DNA of 64,000 bases, from positions 682,001 through 746,000 of the forward strand of contig NZ_JABSPA010000002.1 in NCBI RefSeq assembly GCF_013214175.1, in the 5' to 3' direction. The translations under genes and the position numbers were made by a program. Source of the DNA: Colwellia sp. (GTDB taxonomy: Bacteria; Pseudomonadota; Gammaproteobacteria; Enterobacterales; Alteromonadaceae). Shown piece after piece: positions 47,388-57,653 of the stretch (the first letter of the stretch is position 1; each line of letters opens with the position of its first letter). The notes below the pieces were generated by a model that worked only from the letters and a program-made list of their open reading frames with translations, did not search any database and was not told where the DNA came from.

Positions 47388-48338
47388 ATGGAATTAGACA
47401 CCACTCATATCTCAGTATTGCTCAATGAAGCTGTTGATGGCTTAGCTATTACCGGTGATGGTTGCTTTATCGACTGTACTTTTGGTCGTGGCGGACACTC
47501 ATCATTAATTCTTTCTAAATTATCTGACAATGGTCGCTTAATTGCTATTGATCGTGATCCAACAGCAATCGTTGCCGCTGAAAAATTTAAAGATGATTCA
47601 CGCTTCTTAATTGAGCATCAAGGTTTTGCCGATTTAGCTGACATTGTCGAGAAGCATGAGCTAACAGGTAAGGTTGATGGCATTTTACTTGATCTAGGTG
47701 TGTCTTCTCCTCAGTTAGATGAAGCTGAACGTGGTTTTAGCTTTATGAAGGATGGTCCCCTTGATATGCGCATGGATACCAGTAAAGGCCAAACCGCAGC
47801 CGAGTGGCTAGCCGTTGCCGATGTTGAAGATATTACTTGGGTATTAAGAACCTTCGGTGAAGAAAAGCATGCTTGGCGCATTGCTAATGCAATTGTTGAC
47901 ACCCGAGATGAAACACCGTTAACCCGAACCAGTCAATTAGCTAAGCTGATTAAAACCACAGCACCACAAAGAGAAATCAAAAAGCACCCGGCAACACGAA
48001 GCTTTCAAGCCATTCGTATGTATATCAATAGCGAACTAGAGCAAATTGAAAAAGCTCTGGCTGCATCACTTGATGTGCTAGCCGAAGGCGGCCGTCTTGT
48101 TGTTATTAGTTTTCATTCTCTTGAAGACCGTTTAGTTAAACAGTTTATGAAAAAACACTCACAGGGTAGAAAAGTTCCGCGTGGCTTACCGATTAGTGAA
48201 GTTGAATTAAACAAGAGTAAAAAATTCTTGTTAATTGGTCGAAGATTAAAACCGAGTAAAACAGAAGTTGAAGAAAATGTACGCTCGCGTAGTTCAGTTT
48301 TACGTGTAGCTGAGCGCTTAGCAAGAAACACTGATTAG
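47388..48338 (+). CDS. rsmH: 16S rRNA m4C1402 methyltransferase RsmH
   Basis: This 316-residue SAM-dependent methyltransferase (MraW) methylates N4 of C1402 in 16S rRNA. The N-terminal region shows [13 protein letters not shown] and [12 protein letters not shown], the SAM site; the central [22 protein letters not shown] and the C-terminal [17 protein letters not shown] are family signatures. Length agrees with E. coli (313). It is the second gene of the dcw cluster and is followed after two bases by ftsL. Confidence 0.97.
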   Translation: MELDTTHISVLLNEAVDGLAITGDGCFIDCTFGRGGHSSLILSKLSDNGRLIAIDRDPTAIVAAEKFKDDSRFLIEHQGFADLADIVEKHELTGKVDGILLDLGVSSPQLDEAERGFSFMKDGPLDMRMDTSKGQTAAEWLAVADVEDITWVLRTFGEEKHAWRIANAIVDTRDETPLTRTSQLAKLIKTTAPQREIKKHPATRSFQAIRMYINSELEQIEKALAASLDVLAEGGRLVVISFHSLEDRLVKQFMKKHSQGRKVPRGLPISEVELNKSKKFLLIGRRLKPSKTEVEENVRSRSSVLRVAERLARNTD

Positions 48339-48340
48339 TT

Positions 48341-48649
48341 ATGGCCGCTCGTGCCTTAGTGTTCGATATTTGGCAAGATATTGTTCGTTATAGCGTTACT
48401 TATATTTTGTTGGTATTTGTGGTGATGTCAGCATTTTCTGTAATTTATTACAGTCATATTAATCGACAAACCACCAGTGAACTTGAAATCTTGTTTTCGA
48501 AAAAAGATGAATTAAATATTGAGTGGCGCAACTTATTGTTAGAACAAAGCAGTTTAGCCGAGCATAGCGCGATTGAGAGTAAAGCGAAAAGGCTTTTAGG
48601 TATGAAACGGCCCGACAGGGATTCGGAAGTGATTGTTAGCTTGAAGTAG
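48341..48649 (+). CDS. ftsL: Cell division protein FtsL
   Basis: This 102-residue bitopic protein has a short cytoplasmic N-terminus, one membrane helix (about 18-38, TYILLVFVVMSAFSVIYYSH) and a periplasmic leucine-zipper coiled coil (about 40-85). With FtsB and FtsQ it links early and late divisome proteins and activates FtsWI. Sequence conservation is low in this family; position between rsmH and ftsI together with size and topology makes the call. Two hairpins lie in the 107 bases before ftsI. Confidence 0.92.
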   Translation: MAARALVFDIWQDIVRYSVTYILLVFVVMSAFSVIYYSHINRQTTSELEILFSKKDELNIEWRNLLLEQSSLAEHSAIESKAKRLLGMKRPDRDSEVIVSLK

Positions 48650-48664
48650 TGACGTTGAGCGTTA

Positions 48665-48714
48665 GAGCTTGTTTAGCCAATAACAAGCTCGATGCCTTTA
48701 ATGTATGGAAAGGC
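48665..48714. repeat. Two hairpins in the ftsL-ftsI gap
   Basis: GAGCTTGTT/AACAAGCTC (48665-48690, perfect 9-base-pair stem) and GCCTTT/AAAGGC (48694-48714) follow each other. Neither has a T run, so RNA processing or stabilisation is likelier than termination. Confidence 0.6.
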
Positions 48715-48756
48715 ACGATAAGACACGAATAAAACAATAATATAAATGAGAACGGT

Positions 48757-50520
48757 GTGAATAAAAAAGCAGCCAAAAATAATAATCCACTAAATACCGC
48801 CCCATGGCGTTATTATTTAGTGCTGGTTATTGTTGCCCTCATTTATCTAAGTTTGATGGCGCGTACCGCTTATATTCAAATAATTGAACCCGATATGCTG
48901 AAAAAGCAAGGTGACTTACGTTCATTACGTGTCACCGCAAATACAGTACAACGCGGTTCTATTTTTGATCGCAATGGCGCTGAACTTGCCATCAGTGTTC
49001 CCGTGGAAACAGTCTGGGCCGATCCTAAGATTATCATGGACAATAAGGCTTTAGCCATGACTGAACACTGGCAAGCTTTAGCCGATGTGCTGGATCAAAA
49101 TATCAATAAATTGACCGCTCGTGTACTTAAAAATCCTCGTAAACGCTTTATTTATCTTGAACGGAAAATCTCACCTGCAGTTGCTAATTATATTAAAGAG
49201 TTAAAAATTCCCGGCATTCACTTGCGCAAGGAATCGAAGCGCTTTTATCCGGCAGGGGAAATTAGTGCTCATATTATCGGCTTTACTAATGTTGATGATA
49301 AAGGTATTGAAGGCATAGAGCGTATTTATGATAAGCAACTTACCGGTACCGGTGGCGAAAAACGTTTTAGAAAAGATGCTAAAGGTCGAAAAATTGAAAT
49401 TATATCTGTTGAAGAAGCCGAGCAAGCACAAGATATTACCTTAAGTATTGACCAAAGAATTCAAGCCATTGCTTATAAAGAGTTAAAAGGTGCGGTACAA
49501 GCTTTTAAAGCGTCTTCAGGTTCCGTAGTGGTCGTTAATGTTCATACCGGTGAAATACTGGCGATGACCAATAGCCCATCATATAACCCCAATAATCGCC
49601 GTAATACTGCCATTCATAGATTTAGAAATCGGGCCATTACTGATATCTATGAGCCTGGTTCAACTATGAAACCACTCACTGCATTGACCGCGTTAGAGTT
49701 TGGCTCTGTTAAGGCTAATAGTATTATCAACACTAGCCCAGGTTGGATGCGCTTAGGCGGACGCCGAGTCAGTGACCCAATAAATCGCGGTAAACTTTCT
49801 GTTGAGGATATATTAGTCACGTCGTCTAATGTCGGCACGGCTAAATTAGCATTATCAGTACCAAAAAATTACTTGCTTGATAAATTCTTTGATGCCGGTT
49901 TTGCTGAGACTACGGGCACTGATCTGGTCGGAGAAAGTGCCGGTATGATGCATGATAGGTCACGTTGGTCAAAATTTGAATTAGCTACCTTATCTTTTGG
50001 CTATGGTTTAGCGATAACCCCTATGCAACTAACCCGATTTTATGCTGCCTTGGCAAATGGTGGTATTAAACGTGAGTTATCAATAATTAAAAGAGATAAA
50101 CCAGCAGAAGGAGAACGAATATTCTCCAAGGAAAACAGCTTAGCCATAGTCAATATGCTTGAGGAAGTGGTAGATGACCATGTGCCAAAAGCAAAAGTAG
50201 ACGGTTATCGCGTCGGTGGAAAAACGGGCACTTCATTTAAAGCGGTCGCTGGTGGTTATGGCAATGATTATGTTGGTTTGTTTGCCGGTATGGCGCCCAT
50301 CTCCAACCCTGAAATAGTGGTGGTGGTAGTTATTAATGATCCTGGCGGCGATTTATATCATGGTGGCGAAGTTGCAGCGCCGGTGTTTTCACGTGTGATG
50401 AAAGGCGCGCTGCGTGTGCTTAATATCGCTCCAGATGCGCAAAAAAAACAAGCAGCTAATCAAGTCGTTAAGCCAACAGACCCGGAGCAAAAAATCATTG
50501 CCGGAGAACATAATGCCTAA
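48757..50520 (+). CDS. ftsI: Septal peptidoglycan transpeptidase FtsI (PBP3)
   Basis: This 587-residue class B penicillin-binding protein cross-links septal peptidoglycan with FtsW. It has a cytoplasmic tail, one membrane helix (about 18-38), a pedestal domain and a transpeptidase domain with Ser302 in EPGSTMKP (SXXK), TSSN (SXN) and GGKTGTS (KTG). The start is GTG, giving MNKKAAKNNN. Length matches E. coli FtsI (588). Its stop overlaps the start of murE by eight bases, which suggests translational coupling. Confidence 0.97.
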   Translation: MNKKAAKNNNPLNTAPWRYYLVLVIVALIYLSLMARTAYIQIIEPDMLKKQGDLRSLRVTANTVQRGSIFDRNGAELAISVPVETVWADPKIIMDNKALAMTEHWQALADVLDQNINKLTARVLKNPRKRFIYLERKISPAVANYIKELKIPGIHLRKESKRFYPAGEISAHIIGFTNVDDKGIEGIERIYDKQLTGTGGEKRFRKDAKGRKIEIISVEEAEQAQDITLSIDQRIQAIAYKELKGAVQAFKASSGSVVVVNVHTGEILAMTNSPSYNPNNRRNTAIHRFRNRAITDIYEPGSTMKPLTALTALEFGSVKANSIINTSPGWMRLGGRRVSDPINRGKLSVEDILVTSSNVGTAKLALSVPKNYLLDKFFDAGFAETTGTDLVGESAGMMHDRSRWSKFELATLSFGYGLAITPMQLTRFYAALANGGIKRELSIIKRDKPAEGERIFSKENSLAIVNMLEEVVDDHVPKAKVDGYRVGGKTGTSFKAVAGGYGNDYVGLFAGMAPISNPEIVVVVVINDPGGDLYHGGEVAAPVFSRVMKGALRVLNIAPDAQKKQAANQVVKPTDPEQKIIAGEHNA

Positions 50521-52120
50521 ACCTGCCACGCAAAATATCATTAGCGCTTTAGCTGAATTCGATATTGTTATGCCATCTAGGGTTAATTTAACGGGTTTTA
50601 ATGGCAATCTGCACAACGACAGTCGATTAATTGTCGAAGGTGATATCTTCTGCGCCATTATTGGCCACCAGCAAGATGGTCGCCAATATATTGAACAGGC
50701 GATTAACCAAGGTGCTAAGTTAGTCATTACGGAGTGTGAAAGTGCTGCCGAGCATGGTGAACTTGTCATTGCCACAAGTGAAAAATACGTCACTATGGTT
50801 AAGTTTTATCAACTTAATCGACATTTATTTACCCTAACAAAAAGTTACTATCAAGCGCCGCAAGATCATATGACCATAGTGGGTATTACCGGCACAAACG
50901 GTAAAACCACTACAAGTCAGTTATTGGCGCAGATGCTTAGTAATTATAATAAACCTTGCGCCATTATTGGTACTAATGGTGCGGGTAGTCTCGATAACCT
51001 AGAGTCGATAGAAAATACCACGCCTGGCGCTTGTGAGTTACACCAATTATTCAACCGTTTTAACGATGAGCACTCTGTCCATGGTAAGTTTAGCCATGTT
51101 GCTATGGAAGTTTCTTCCCATGCATTATGCCAACAACGTGTGCAAGCCGATTTATTTGATATCGCGGTGTTTACCAATTTAAGCCGAGACCATCTTGATT
51201 ACCATGGCTCTATGGCAAGTTATGGCGCAGCAAAAAAACAAATTTTCACCGGTGACAATAGTCAAGTTGCGGTAGTGAACTTTGCTGATGAACAAGCCAA
51301 GAGCTGGCTAGAAAACTGGCCCGAGCAACAAGCTGTTTGGCTTTATGGCCGAGCAGAGAAAATAGATTCTTATAAATGTTTTGTAACCGCAAATAACATT
51401 AATCGCCACAGTCATGGTGTATCCTTCACCCTAATAAGTCACTTAGGCAGTGTTGAAATTACTAGTCCATTATTAGGTGATTTCAATATCGATAACTTAT
51501 TGGCTGCAGTCAGTGTTCTGCTTATTCAAGGTGTACCAGTAACCGACGTTGCTGAATTAGTTAAGCAAGTAAGTGGTATAGCTGGGCGAATGGAAGCTAC
51601 TAGTGCCAATAACTTAGCTACCGCCGTAGTTGATTATGCCCATACACCCGATGCATTAGAAAAAGCGCTACAAGCCTGTCGTCAGCATTGCTCAGGAAAG
51701 CTTTATCTAGTCTTTGGTTGCGGCGGTGATAGAGATAAAGGTAAGCGGCCATTAATGGCACAAGCGGCAGAAAAATATGCCGATTACATAGTGGTGACTA
51801 ATGATAATCCACGCAGTGAAAATCCTCAGTTAATAGCAAATGATATTATTGCCGGTTTCACCAAGCCACATGGCAATCAAATAACCATTATTTTAGAACG
51901 AGAACAAGCCGTATTGAATACTCTGCAAACAGCACAAACGGGTGATATCGTCTTATTGGCAGGCAAGGGACATGAAGATTATGTCATTGTCGGTCAACAT
52001 GATGACAAAGGCACCATTATAGGTACGCAGAAATTAGCCTATAACGAACGTTTAGTGGTCGCCAACTTTTATCAACAGCACGCTAGTTTAGCCATTTTGG
52101 CTAATAAGGCAAAATTATGA
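50513..52120 (+). CDS. murE: UDP-MurNAc-tripeptide synthetase MurE
   Basis: This 535-residue ligase adds meso-diaminopimelate to UDP-MurNAc-L-Ala-D-Glu. The ATP-binding motif is GITGTNGKTTTSQLL, and the DNPR motif (TNDNPRSENP) marks meso-DAP rather than lysine specificity. The frame is open from 50414, but ATG 50513 has GGAG seven bases upstream and fits; it overlaps ftsI. It is longer than E. coli MurE (495) mainly at both ends. murF overlaps its stop by four bases (ATGA). Confidence 0.96.
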   Translation: MPKPATQNIISALAEFDIVMPSRVNLTGFNGNLHNDSRLIVEGDIFCAIIGHQQDGRQYIEQAINQGAKLVITECESAAEHGELVIATSEKYVTMVKFYQLNRHLFTLTKSYYQAPQDHMTIVGITGTNGKTTTSQLLAQMLSNYNKPCAIIGTNGAGSLDNLESIENTTPGACELHQLFNRFNDEHSVHGKFSHVAMEVSSHALCQQRVQADLFDIAVFTNLSRDHLDYHGSMASYGAAKKQIFTGDNSQVAVVNFADEQAKSWLENWPEQQAVWLYGRAEKIDSYKCFVTANNINRHSHGVSFTLISHLGSVEITSPLLGDFNIDNLLAAVSVLLIQGVPVTDVAELVKQVSGIAGRMEATSANNLATAVVDYAHTPDALEKALQACRQHCSGKLYLVFGCGGDRDKGKRPLMAQAAEKYADYIVVTNDNPRSENPQLIANDIIAGFTKPHGNQITIILEREQAVLNTLQTAQTGDIVLLAGKGHEDYVIVGQHDDKGTIIGTQKLAYNERLVVANFYQQHASLAILANKAKL

Positions 52121-53712
52121 TCAAAATTTCACTGGCCACTTTAGCTGAAATTACCCATGGTGAACTCTTTACTGCAGATAATCAAAGCTCGCACAGTCTT
52201 GATGACTCGGCTATTGACGACTTAACTATTGATGATTTATATATCGATGATTTAGTTACTGATAGTCGTGCTATCGATGAAAATTCTACCAAAGTATCCG
52301 CTTTTCTTGCCCTTAAAGGCCCTAGCTTTGATGGCCATCGCTTCGCTCAGCAAGTTATTGAGCAAGGGTGTCAGTTACTTATCGTTGATCATCACTTGCA
52401 CGCAGTGACCAATACGCCGCAATTAGTGGTTAGCGATACTCGTATAGCCTTAGGCAAAATTGCCGCTTTTGTTAAAAAAGAGCTTGCTCCTAAAACCGTC
52501 GGTATCACTGGTAGTAGTGGTAAAACCACGGTCAAAGAAATGGTCGCGGCAATTTTGTCGCGCTTAGGCAAGGTGCTGGCAACTCAAGGTAACTTTAATA
52601 ACGATATTGGCGTGCCATTAACTTTACTTCGCTTAGACCGCAGCCATGACTTTGCTGTTATTGAAATGGGCGCTAATCACATCGGTGAAATTGCCTATAC
52701 CACAGGGTTAACTCAGCCTGACGTTGCCGTGATTAATAATATTGCTGCAGCGCACTTAGAAGGGTTTGGTGATTTATGTGGTGTTGCGCGTGCTAAAGGC
52801 GAAATATTCTCTGGCCTTGGTGAAAAGGGTGTCGCCATATATAACCAAGACACTAAATATACTAATAAATGGCAGTGGCGCTTAACGGATAAAACGGTGC
52901 GTACCTTTTCTTGTTTTAGTACGGGTGCTGATAAAGCCCATTGTTATAGCGAAAATATCAACTTAGATGAAAGTGGTTGCGCGAGTTTTACTTTAAAAAC
53001 CGAGCTGGGCAGTTGTGAAGTTAACTTAACTATACCAGGCAAACATAACGTTTGTAATGCCGTAGCAGCTGCTTGTATTGCCTTAGAATTTGGCGCCAGC
53101 CTTGAGGATATAACTTTAGGTTTAGCGCAAATGCAGCCAGTAAAAGGGCGACTGAATTTATATCAACTGCACGATAAAACAAGCGGTTGTAACATCAAAC
53201 TTATTGATGATAGCTATAACGCCAATCTGGAGTCAGCGAAAGCGGCAGCGCAGTTGTTATCAAGTTACCCAGGCAAGCAATTACTGATCCTAGGTGATAT
53301 GGGAGAATTGGGTAGTGAAGCGCGTAGTTATCATCAAGAGCTAGGCGAGTTTGCCAAAAACCTGCAGTTAAATACTTTATTGTCATTAGGTGTATTGAGT
53401 CAAAGTGCTAGTGATGCTTTTGCTCAAAACAATGACAAAAATGAGCTAAGCCAGCATTTTAGCCAAAGGAATGATTTGATGGCTCATTTGCTTACTATGC
53501 TAAACGAGCAATTGGCGGCTGGTCAGCAAGACATTGCCATTTTAGTTAAAGGCTCTCGTAGTGCTCATATGGAGCATGTAGTAACTGAAATAATGCACTG
53601 GTTTGAACAAATGAATAGTCAACAAAGTACTAGCCAAGAAAGCTGTGCTAATGAAAGTAACGCTAGTAAAAATCAAGCTAGTGAAAATCAAAGTAAAGAA
53701 GGTAAAGCTTAA
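52117..53712 (+). CDS. murF: UDP-MurNAc-pentapeptide synthetase MurF
   Basis: This 531-residue ligase adds D-Ala-D-Ala to the UDP-MurNAc-tripeptide. The P-loop is [27 protein letters not shown] and [12 protein letters not shown] are family motifs. It is about 80 residues longer than E. coli MurF (452). The excess is in an acidic N-terminal insertion with repeated IDDL units (about residues 26-48) and a low-complexity C-terminal tail of some 35 residues rich in S, N, Q and E. Its start overlaps murE by four bases and its stop shares one base with mraY. Confidence 0.95.
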   Translation: MIKISLATLAEITHGELFTADNQSSHSLDDSAIDDLTIDDLYIDDLVTDSRAIDENSTKVSAFLALKGPSFDGHRFAQQVIEQGCQLLIVDHHLHAVTNTPQLVVSDTRIALGKIAAFVKKELAPKTVGITGSSGKTTVKEMVAAILSRLGKVLATQGNFNNDIGVPLTLLRLDRSHDFAVIEMGANHIGEIAYTTGLTQPDVAVINNIAAAHLEGFGDLCGVARAKGEIFSGLGEKGVAIYNQDTKYTNKWQWRLTDKTVRTFSCFSTGADKAHCYSENINLDESGCASFTLKTELGSCEVNLTIPGKHNVCNAVAAACIALEFGASLEDITLGLAQMQPVKGRLNLYQLHDKTSGCNIKLIDDSYNANLESAKAAAQLLSSYPGKQLLILGDMGELGSEARSYHQELGEFAKNLQLNTLLSLGVLSQSASDAFAQNNDKNELSQHFSQRNDLMAHLLTMLNEQLAAGQQDIAILVKGSRSAHMEHVVTEIMHWFEQMNSQQSTSQESCANESNASKNQASENQSKEGKA

Positions 53713-54794
53713 TGTTATTGTGGTTAGGTGAGTATTTAACTCAATTTTATTCAGCGTTTAATGTTATTTCTTATTTAACATTTCGCGCCATAATCAGCAC
53801 GCTAACCGCGCTGTTTATATCATTATATTTTGGTCCAAAACTTATTCGCTATTTGCAAAAAATGCAAATAGGTCAAACGATAAGAGCGGATGGTCCAGAA
53901 AGTCACCTATCTAAATCGGGCACGCCAACTATGGGCGGCATATTAATACTCGCTTCCATTGTTATCAGTGTTTTACTGTGGGCAGATTTAAGCAATATTT
54001 ATGTCTGGGTGGTGCTCTTTGTAGTGGTTAGTTTTGGTGCCATAGGTTTTGTTGACGATTATCGCAAAGTCATTCGTAAAGACTCTAATGGTCTGATTGC
54101 TCGCTGGAAATATTTCTGGCAAACGGTTATTGGTTTAAGCACAGCACTATTTTTATATTATATTGCCCAAGGTCCAAATGAGACTGCCTTGTTAATACCC
54201 TTTATGAAAGAGTTGTTACCTCAGCTTGGTATTTTTTATGTGGTGATGACCTATTTCGTTATTGTTGGTACTTCAAATGCCGTTAACTTAACTGACGGAC
54301 TTGATGGTTTAGCCATAGTGCCGACTATCATGGTTGCCGGCGCTTTTGCATTATTTGCCTATGTCACGGGTAACGTTAACTTTGCTGACTACCTTAATAT
54401 TCCTCATATCGCCTTAACCAGTGAATTAGTCGTGGTTTGTACTGCGATTGTGGGCGCTGGCTTAGGTTTCTTGTGGTTTAACACCTACCCGGCGCAAGTC
54501 TTTATGGGCGATGTTGGTTCACTTGCTTTAGGTGCAGCACTGGGCGTTATAGCTGTGTTAGTACGCCAAGAATTGGTGCTATTTATTATGGGCGGTGTAT
54601 TTGTGATGGAGACCATATCGGTCATTTTACAAGTCGGCTCATATAAATTACGTGGTCAACGTATTTTCCGTATGGCGCCAATTCATCACCACTATGAATT
54701 AAAAGGCTGGCCAGAGCCCCGGGTGATTGTACGTTTTTGGATTATTTCATTGATATTAGTATTGATAGGTTTAGCGACACTTAAGTTGCGTTAA
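53712..54794 (+). CDS. mraY: Phospho-MurNAc-pentapeptide translocase MraY
   Basis: This 360-residue, ten-helix membrane enzyme transfers phospho-MurNAc-pentapeptide to undecaprenyl phosphate, making lipid I. Signatures are [10 protein letters not shown], the aspartates in [19 protein letters not shown] and the histidine motif [15 protein letters not shown]. Length equals E. coli MraY (360). Its ATG overlaps the murF stop (TAATG). Five 14-base repeats fill the gap to murD. Confidence 0.98.
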   Translation: MLLWLGEYLTQFYSAFNVISYLTFRAIISTLTALFISLYFGPKLIRYLQKMQIGQTIRADGPESHLSKSGTPTMGGILILASIVISVLLWADLSNIYVWVVLFVVVSFGAIGFVDDYRKVIRKDSNGLIARWKYFWQTVIGLSTALFLYYIAQGPNETALLIPFMKELLPQLGIFYVVMTYFVIVGTSNAVNLTDGLDGLAIVPTIMVAGAFALFAYVTGNVNFADYLNIPHIALTSELVVVCTAIVGAGLGFLWFNTYPAQVFMGDVGSLALGAALGVIAVLVRQELVLFIMGGVFVMETISVILQVGSYKLRGQRIFRMAPIHHHYELKGWPEPRVIVRFWIISLILVLIGLATLKLR

Positions 54795-54798
54795 TGTG

Positions 54799-54868
54799 CA
54801 TTAAGCAAAGCTCGTTGAACAAAGAACATTAAACAAAGAGCGTTAAATAAAGAACACTAAGTAAAGAA
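54799..54868 (+). repeat. Five 14-base tandem repeats between mraY and murD
   Basis: Imperfect copies CATTAAGCAAAGCT, CGTTGAACAAAGAA, CATTAAACAAAGAG, CGTTAAATAAAGAA and CACTAAGTAAAGAA follow without spacers, filling the gap up to 17 bases before the murD start. Confidence 0.9.
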
Positions 54869-54885
54869 GGTAAGCTAAAAAAATT

Positions 54886-56301
54886 ATGACTTGGTTAACA
54901 GCGTTTAAAGATAAAAATATTGTTGTGCTTGGAGCCGGAATGACAGGTTTGTCATGCCTGCGCTTTTTGCATGGGCAAGGTTTGTCATTTGCTGTTAATG
55001 ATTCTCGTGCTATGCCTTTTGCCAATGCAAGTGAACAAACACAATACCAGCAGGACTTTCCTCGGGCTAAATTTATTTTTGGGCAATGGCAAGCAAGCTT
55101 AATTGCCAATGCCGATATCATTATCGCTAGCCCTGGTATTGATTTAGCGGGTGAGGGCATTGCTGGACTTATTGCCAAGCACTGCCAAGTTATTGGTGAT
55201 ATTGAATTATTTTGTCTGGTCAATAATAGTCGGATTAAGCCAATGAAAATGTTGGCAGTCACTGGCTCTAATGGAAAATCTACCGTCGTATCATTGCTTG
55301 CTTATTTAGCGAAAGCGCTTGGCGTAAATGCGGCTCTGGCTGGTAACATCGGCGAACCAATACTTGATTTACTGCAACTTGAGCAAACAAACGACAGCTT
55401 GAATGCTAATCAAGCAGATATTGCTATTGTTGAGCTATCCAGCTTTCAATTAGAAACATTAATTAGCATGCAAGCTATTGCCGCAAGTGTGCTTAATTTA
55501 AGTGATGACCATTTAGACCGACATAAAACCTTAGCTAATTATCAGGCTATTAAACAAGGCATTTATCCACAAGCGAAAATTGCTGTGGTAAATAGAGAAG
55601 ATCAAGCGACTAACAGTTTAGTTGCCGAGCAAGAAATTATGTCATTTGGCTTAACTAAGCCAGAGCCAGGCCATTTTGGCCTGACGGTTATTGATAACAA
55701 GCCGATGCTAATGTTTGGTGAGCAAGCGTTAATTTCCACCGAGCTATTACCCCTTGCTGGTATGCATAATGCCTTAAATTATATGGCGGCTTTGGCACTT
55801 GGTTATAATGCGGGTTGGCCTTTATCTGCCATGGTTGAAAAACTAGCGGGATTTACCGGCTTAGCACATCGTTGCCAACGGGTAGCAAGTGACGATGGTA
55901 TTCAATGGGTTAATGACTCTAAAGCGACCAATGTGGGCGCAACACTAGCGGCAATTACTGGTTTAGCGCCGACGCTTACCAATAAAAACAAGTTAATTGT
56001 TATTGCTGGCGGTGATGGCAAAGGTGCTGATTTTTATCCGCTTAAAGCTATGTTTAATGATGAAGTCAGTCAGTTGATTACTTTAGGAAAAGATGGCGGT
56101 GAGATTGCCAATTTAGTGAGTAATGCCATTAAGGTTGAAACACTCATTGAGGCAGTGCAACAAGCTAAAAAGTTAGCGGCAGCAGGTGATATGGTATTAC
56201 TTTCACCAGCCTGCGCCAGTATTGATATGTTCAAAAATTATCAGGTTCGAGGTGAGAAATTTATTGCTGCAGTTCAAGCTAAGGAGAACTCATGTCGTTA
56301 G
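54886..56301 (+). CDS. murD: UDP-MurNAc-L-alanine:D-glutamate ligase MurD
   Basis: This 471-residue ligase adds D-glutamate to UDP-MurNAc-L-Ala. The N-terminal Rossmann domain has [16 protein letters not shown], the ATP site is [15 protein letters not shown], and LAHRCQ and [11 protein letters not shown] are Mur ligase signatures. It is slightly longer than E. coli MurD (438). The ribosome binding site AAGG lies just after the 14-base repeats. ftsW starts within its last ten bases. Confidence 0.96.
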   Translation: MTWLTAFKDKNIVVLGAGMTGLSCLRFLHGQGLSFAVNDSRAMPFANASEQTQYQQDFPRAKFIFGQWQASLIANADIIIASPGIDLAGEGIAGLIAKHCQVIGDIELFCLVNNSRIKPMKMLAVTGSNGKSTVVSLLAYLAKALGVNAALAGNIGEPILDLLQLEQTNDSLNANQADIAIVELSSFQLETLISMQAIAASVLNLSDDHLDRHKTLANYQAIKQGIYPQAKIAVVNREDQATNSLVAEQEIMSFGLTKPEPGHFGLTVIDNKPMLMFGEQALISTELLPLAGMHNALNYMAALALGYNAGWPLSAMVEKLAGFTGLAHRCQRVASDDGIQWVNDSKATNVGATLAAITGLAPTLTNKNKLIVIAGGDGKGADFYPLKAMFNDEVSQLITLGKDGGEIANLVSNAIKVETLIEAVQQAKKLAAAGDMVLLSPACASIDMFKNYQVRGEKFIAAVQAKENSCR

Positions 56302-57653
56302 AAAAAACCATGAGCTTAGCAAGAACTATGTCCTTAGGAACTACTCAGGCAATAGCTAAAACCCTCTCGAAAGTACCGGTACCGCCTGTACCTGAATGGA
56401 TTAACCGCTTTATGGCCGGCCCAAATCAATATGGTGCCAGCGCCTTTGATCGCAGTTTTATAGTCTTGGGATTGATCATGTATATGATCGGACTCGTCAT
56501 GGTGGCATCTTCCTCAATACCGGTAGCGGAACGATTATTTAATAATCCGTTTCATTTTGTCATTCGCCACGGTATCTATATTGGCTTAAGTCTCGCTATT
56601 GCTGGAGTAGCATTACAAATCCCTATGTCATGGTGGCATAAAAACAGTAGCTACTTATTAGGCTTTGCCATAGTACTGCTAGTTAGTGTCTTGCTTATTG
56701 GTCGTTCAGTTAATGGCTCAACCCGATGGCTTGTGCTCGGCCCTATTACGGTACAAGCAGCAGAGCCAGCGAAACTTTTCTTCTTTTGTTATTTATCAGC
56801 CTACTTAGTGCGACGTCGTGAGCAGGTCATGGAAAACTTAAAAGGCTTTATTAAGCCGCTAATTGTTTTTGGTGTTATGGCAGTATTGCTATTAATGCAA
56901 CCTGATTTAGGCACAGTGATAGTTATGTTTGTCACCACTTTCGGTTTGCTTTTTTTAGCAGGTGCTAAGTTATGGCAATTCATGGCAATGGCTTCGGTTG
57001 GCGCAACTGCACTAGGCATGTTGGCTTATTTTGAACCTTATCGCTGGCGACGAGTAACTAGCTTTTTAGACCCATGGCAAGACCCGTTTGGTAGTGGCTA
57101 TCAGTTAACGCAGTCATTAATGGCCTACGGTCGTGGTGAAGTTTTAGGCCAGGGTTTAGGTAACAGCATACAAAAATTAGAGTATTTACCAGAAGCGCAT
57201 ACTGATTTTGTTATGGCGGTTTTAGCCGAAGAGTTTGGCTTTGTTGGTATCAGTGTGGTGCTGTTACTGAGTATGACCTTGGTCTACAAAGCACTTATTC
57301 TAGGACGTTGCGCACTGGCTAAAGAAAAGTATTTTGAAGGTTTCTTGGCGTACTCAATAGGCATTTGGATGTGTTTTCAGGCGGCGGTAAATATTGGTGC
57401 TAGCGCAGGTCTCGTGCCAACCAAGGGCTTAACCATGCCACTGATTAGTTATGGTGGTAGCTCTTTGATAGTTATGACCATAGCTTTAGTTATTTTAATA
57501 CGCATTGACCATGAAATTCGTTTACAGAGTATCCAAGCTACTAGCTCAAAAAGAACAAGTGCTAAAGGCTTGCAGCAAGTTGCTCAAAAAGTTACTCAGA
57601 AAGTTACGAACAAAGGTCAGATGCCAAGTGCTAAGAATAGTGGTGATAAATAA
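56292..57653 (+). CDS. ftsW: Septal peptidoglycan polymerase FtsW
   Basis: This 453-residue SEDS glycosyltransferase has ten membrane helices and polymerises septal glycan with Fts[18 protein letters not shown] segments and [14 protein letters not shown] are SEDS signatures, and the catalytic aspartate is expected in the [12 protein letters not shown] loop. The N-terminus is odd: three 18-base repeats encode [12 protein letters not shown] and MSLGTT, each with a possible ATG start; the first has AAGGAG at ideal spacing. The gene overlaps murD by ten bases and murG by one. Confidence 0.96.
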   Translation: MSLEKTMSLARTMSLGTTQAIAKTLSKVPVPPVPEWINRFMAGPNQYGASAFDRSFIVLGLIMYMIGLVMVASSSIPVAERLFNNPFHFVIRHGIYIGLSLAIAGVALQIPMSWWHKNSSYLLGFAIVLLVSVLLIGRSVNGSTRWLVLGPITVQAAEPAKLFFFCYLSAYLVRRREQVMENLKGFIKPLIVFGVMAVLLLMQPDLGTVIVMFVTTFGLLFLAGAKLWQFMAMASVGATALGMLAYFEPYRWRRVTSFLDPWQDPFGSGYQLTQSLMAYGRGEVLGQGLGNSIQKLEYLPEAHTDFVMAVLAEEFGFVGISVVLLLSMTLVYKALILGRCALAKEKYFEGFLAYSIGIWMCFQAAVNIGASAGLVPTKGLTMPLISYGGSSLIVMTIALVILIRIDHEIRLQSIQATSSKRTSAKGLQQVAQKVTQKVTNKGQMPSAKNSGDK

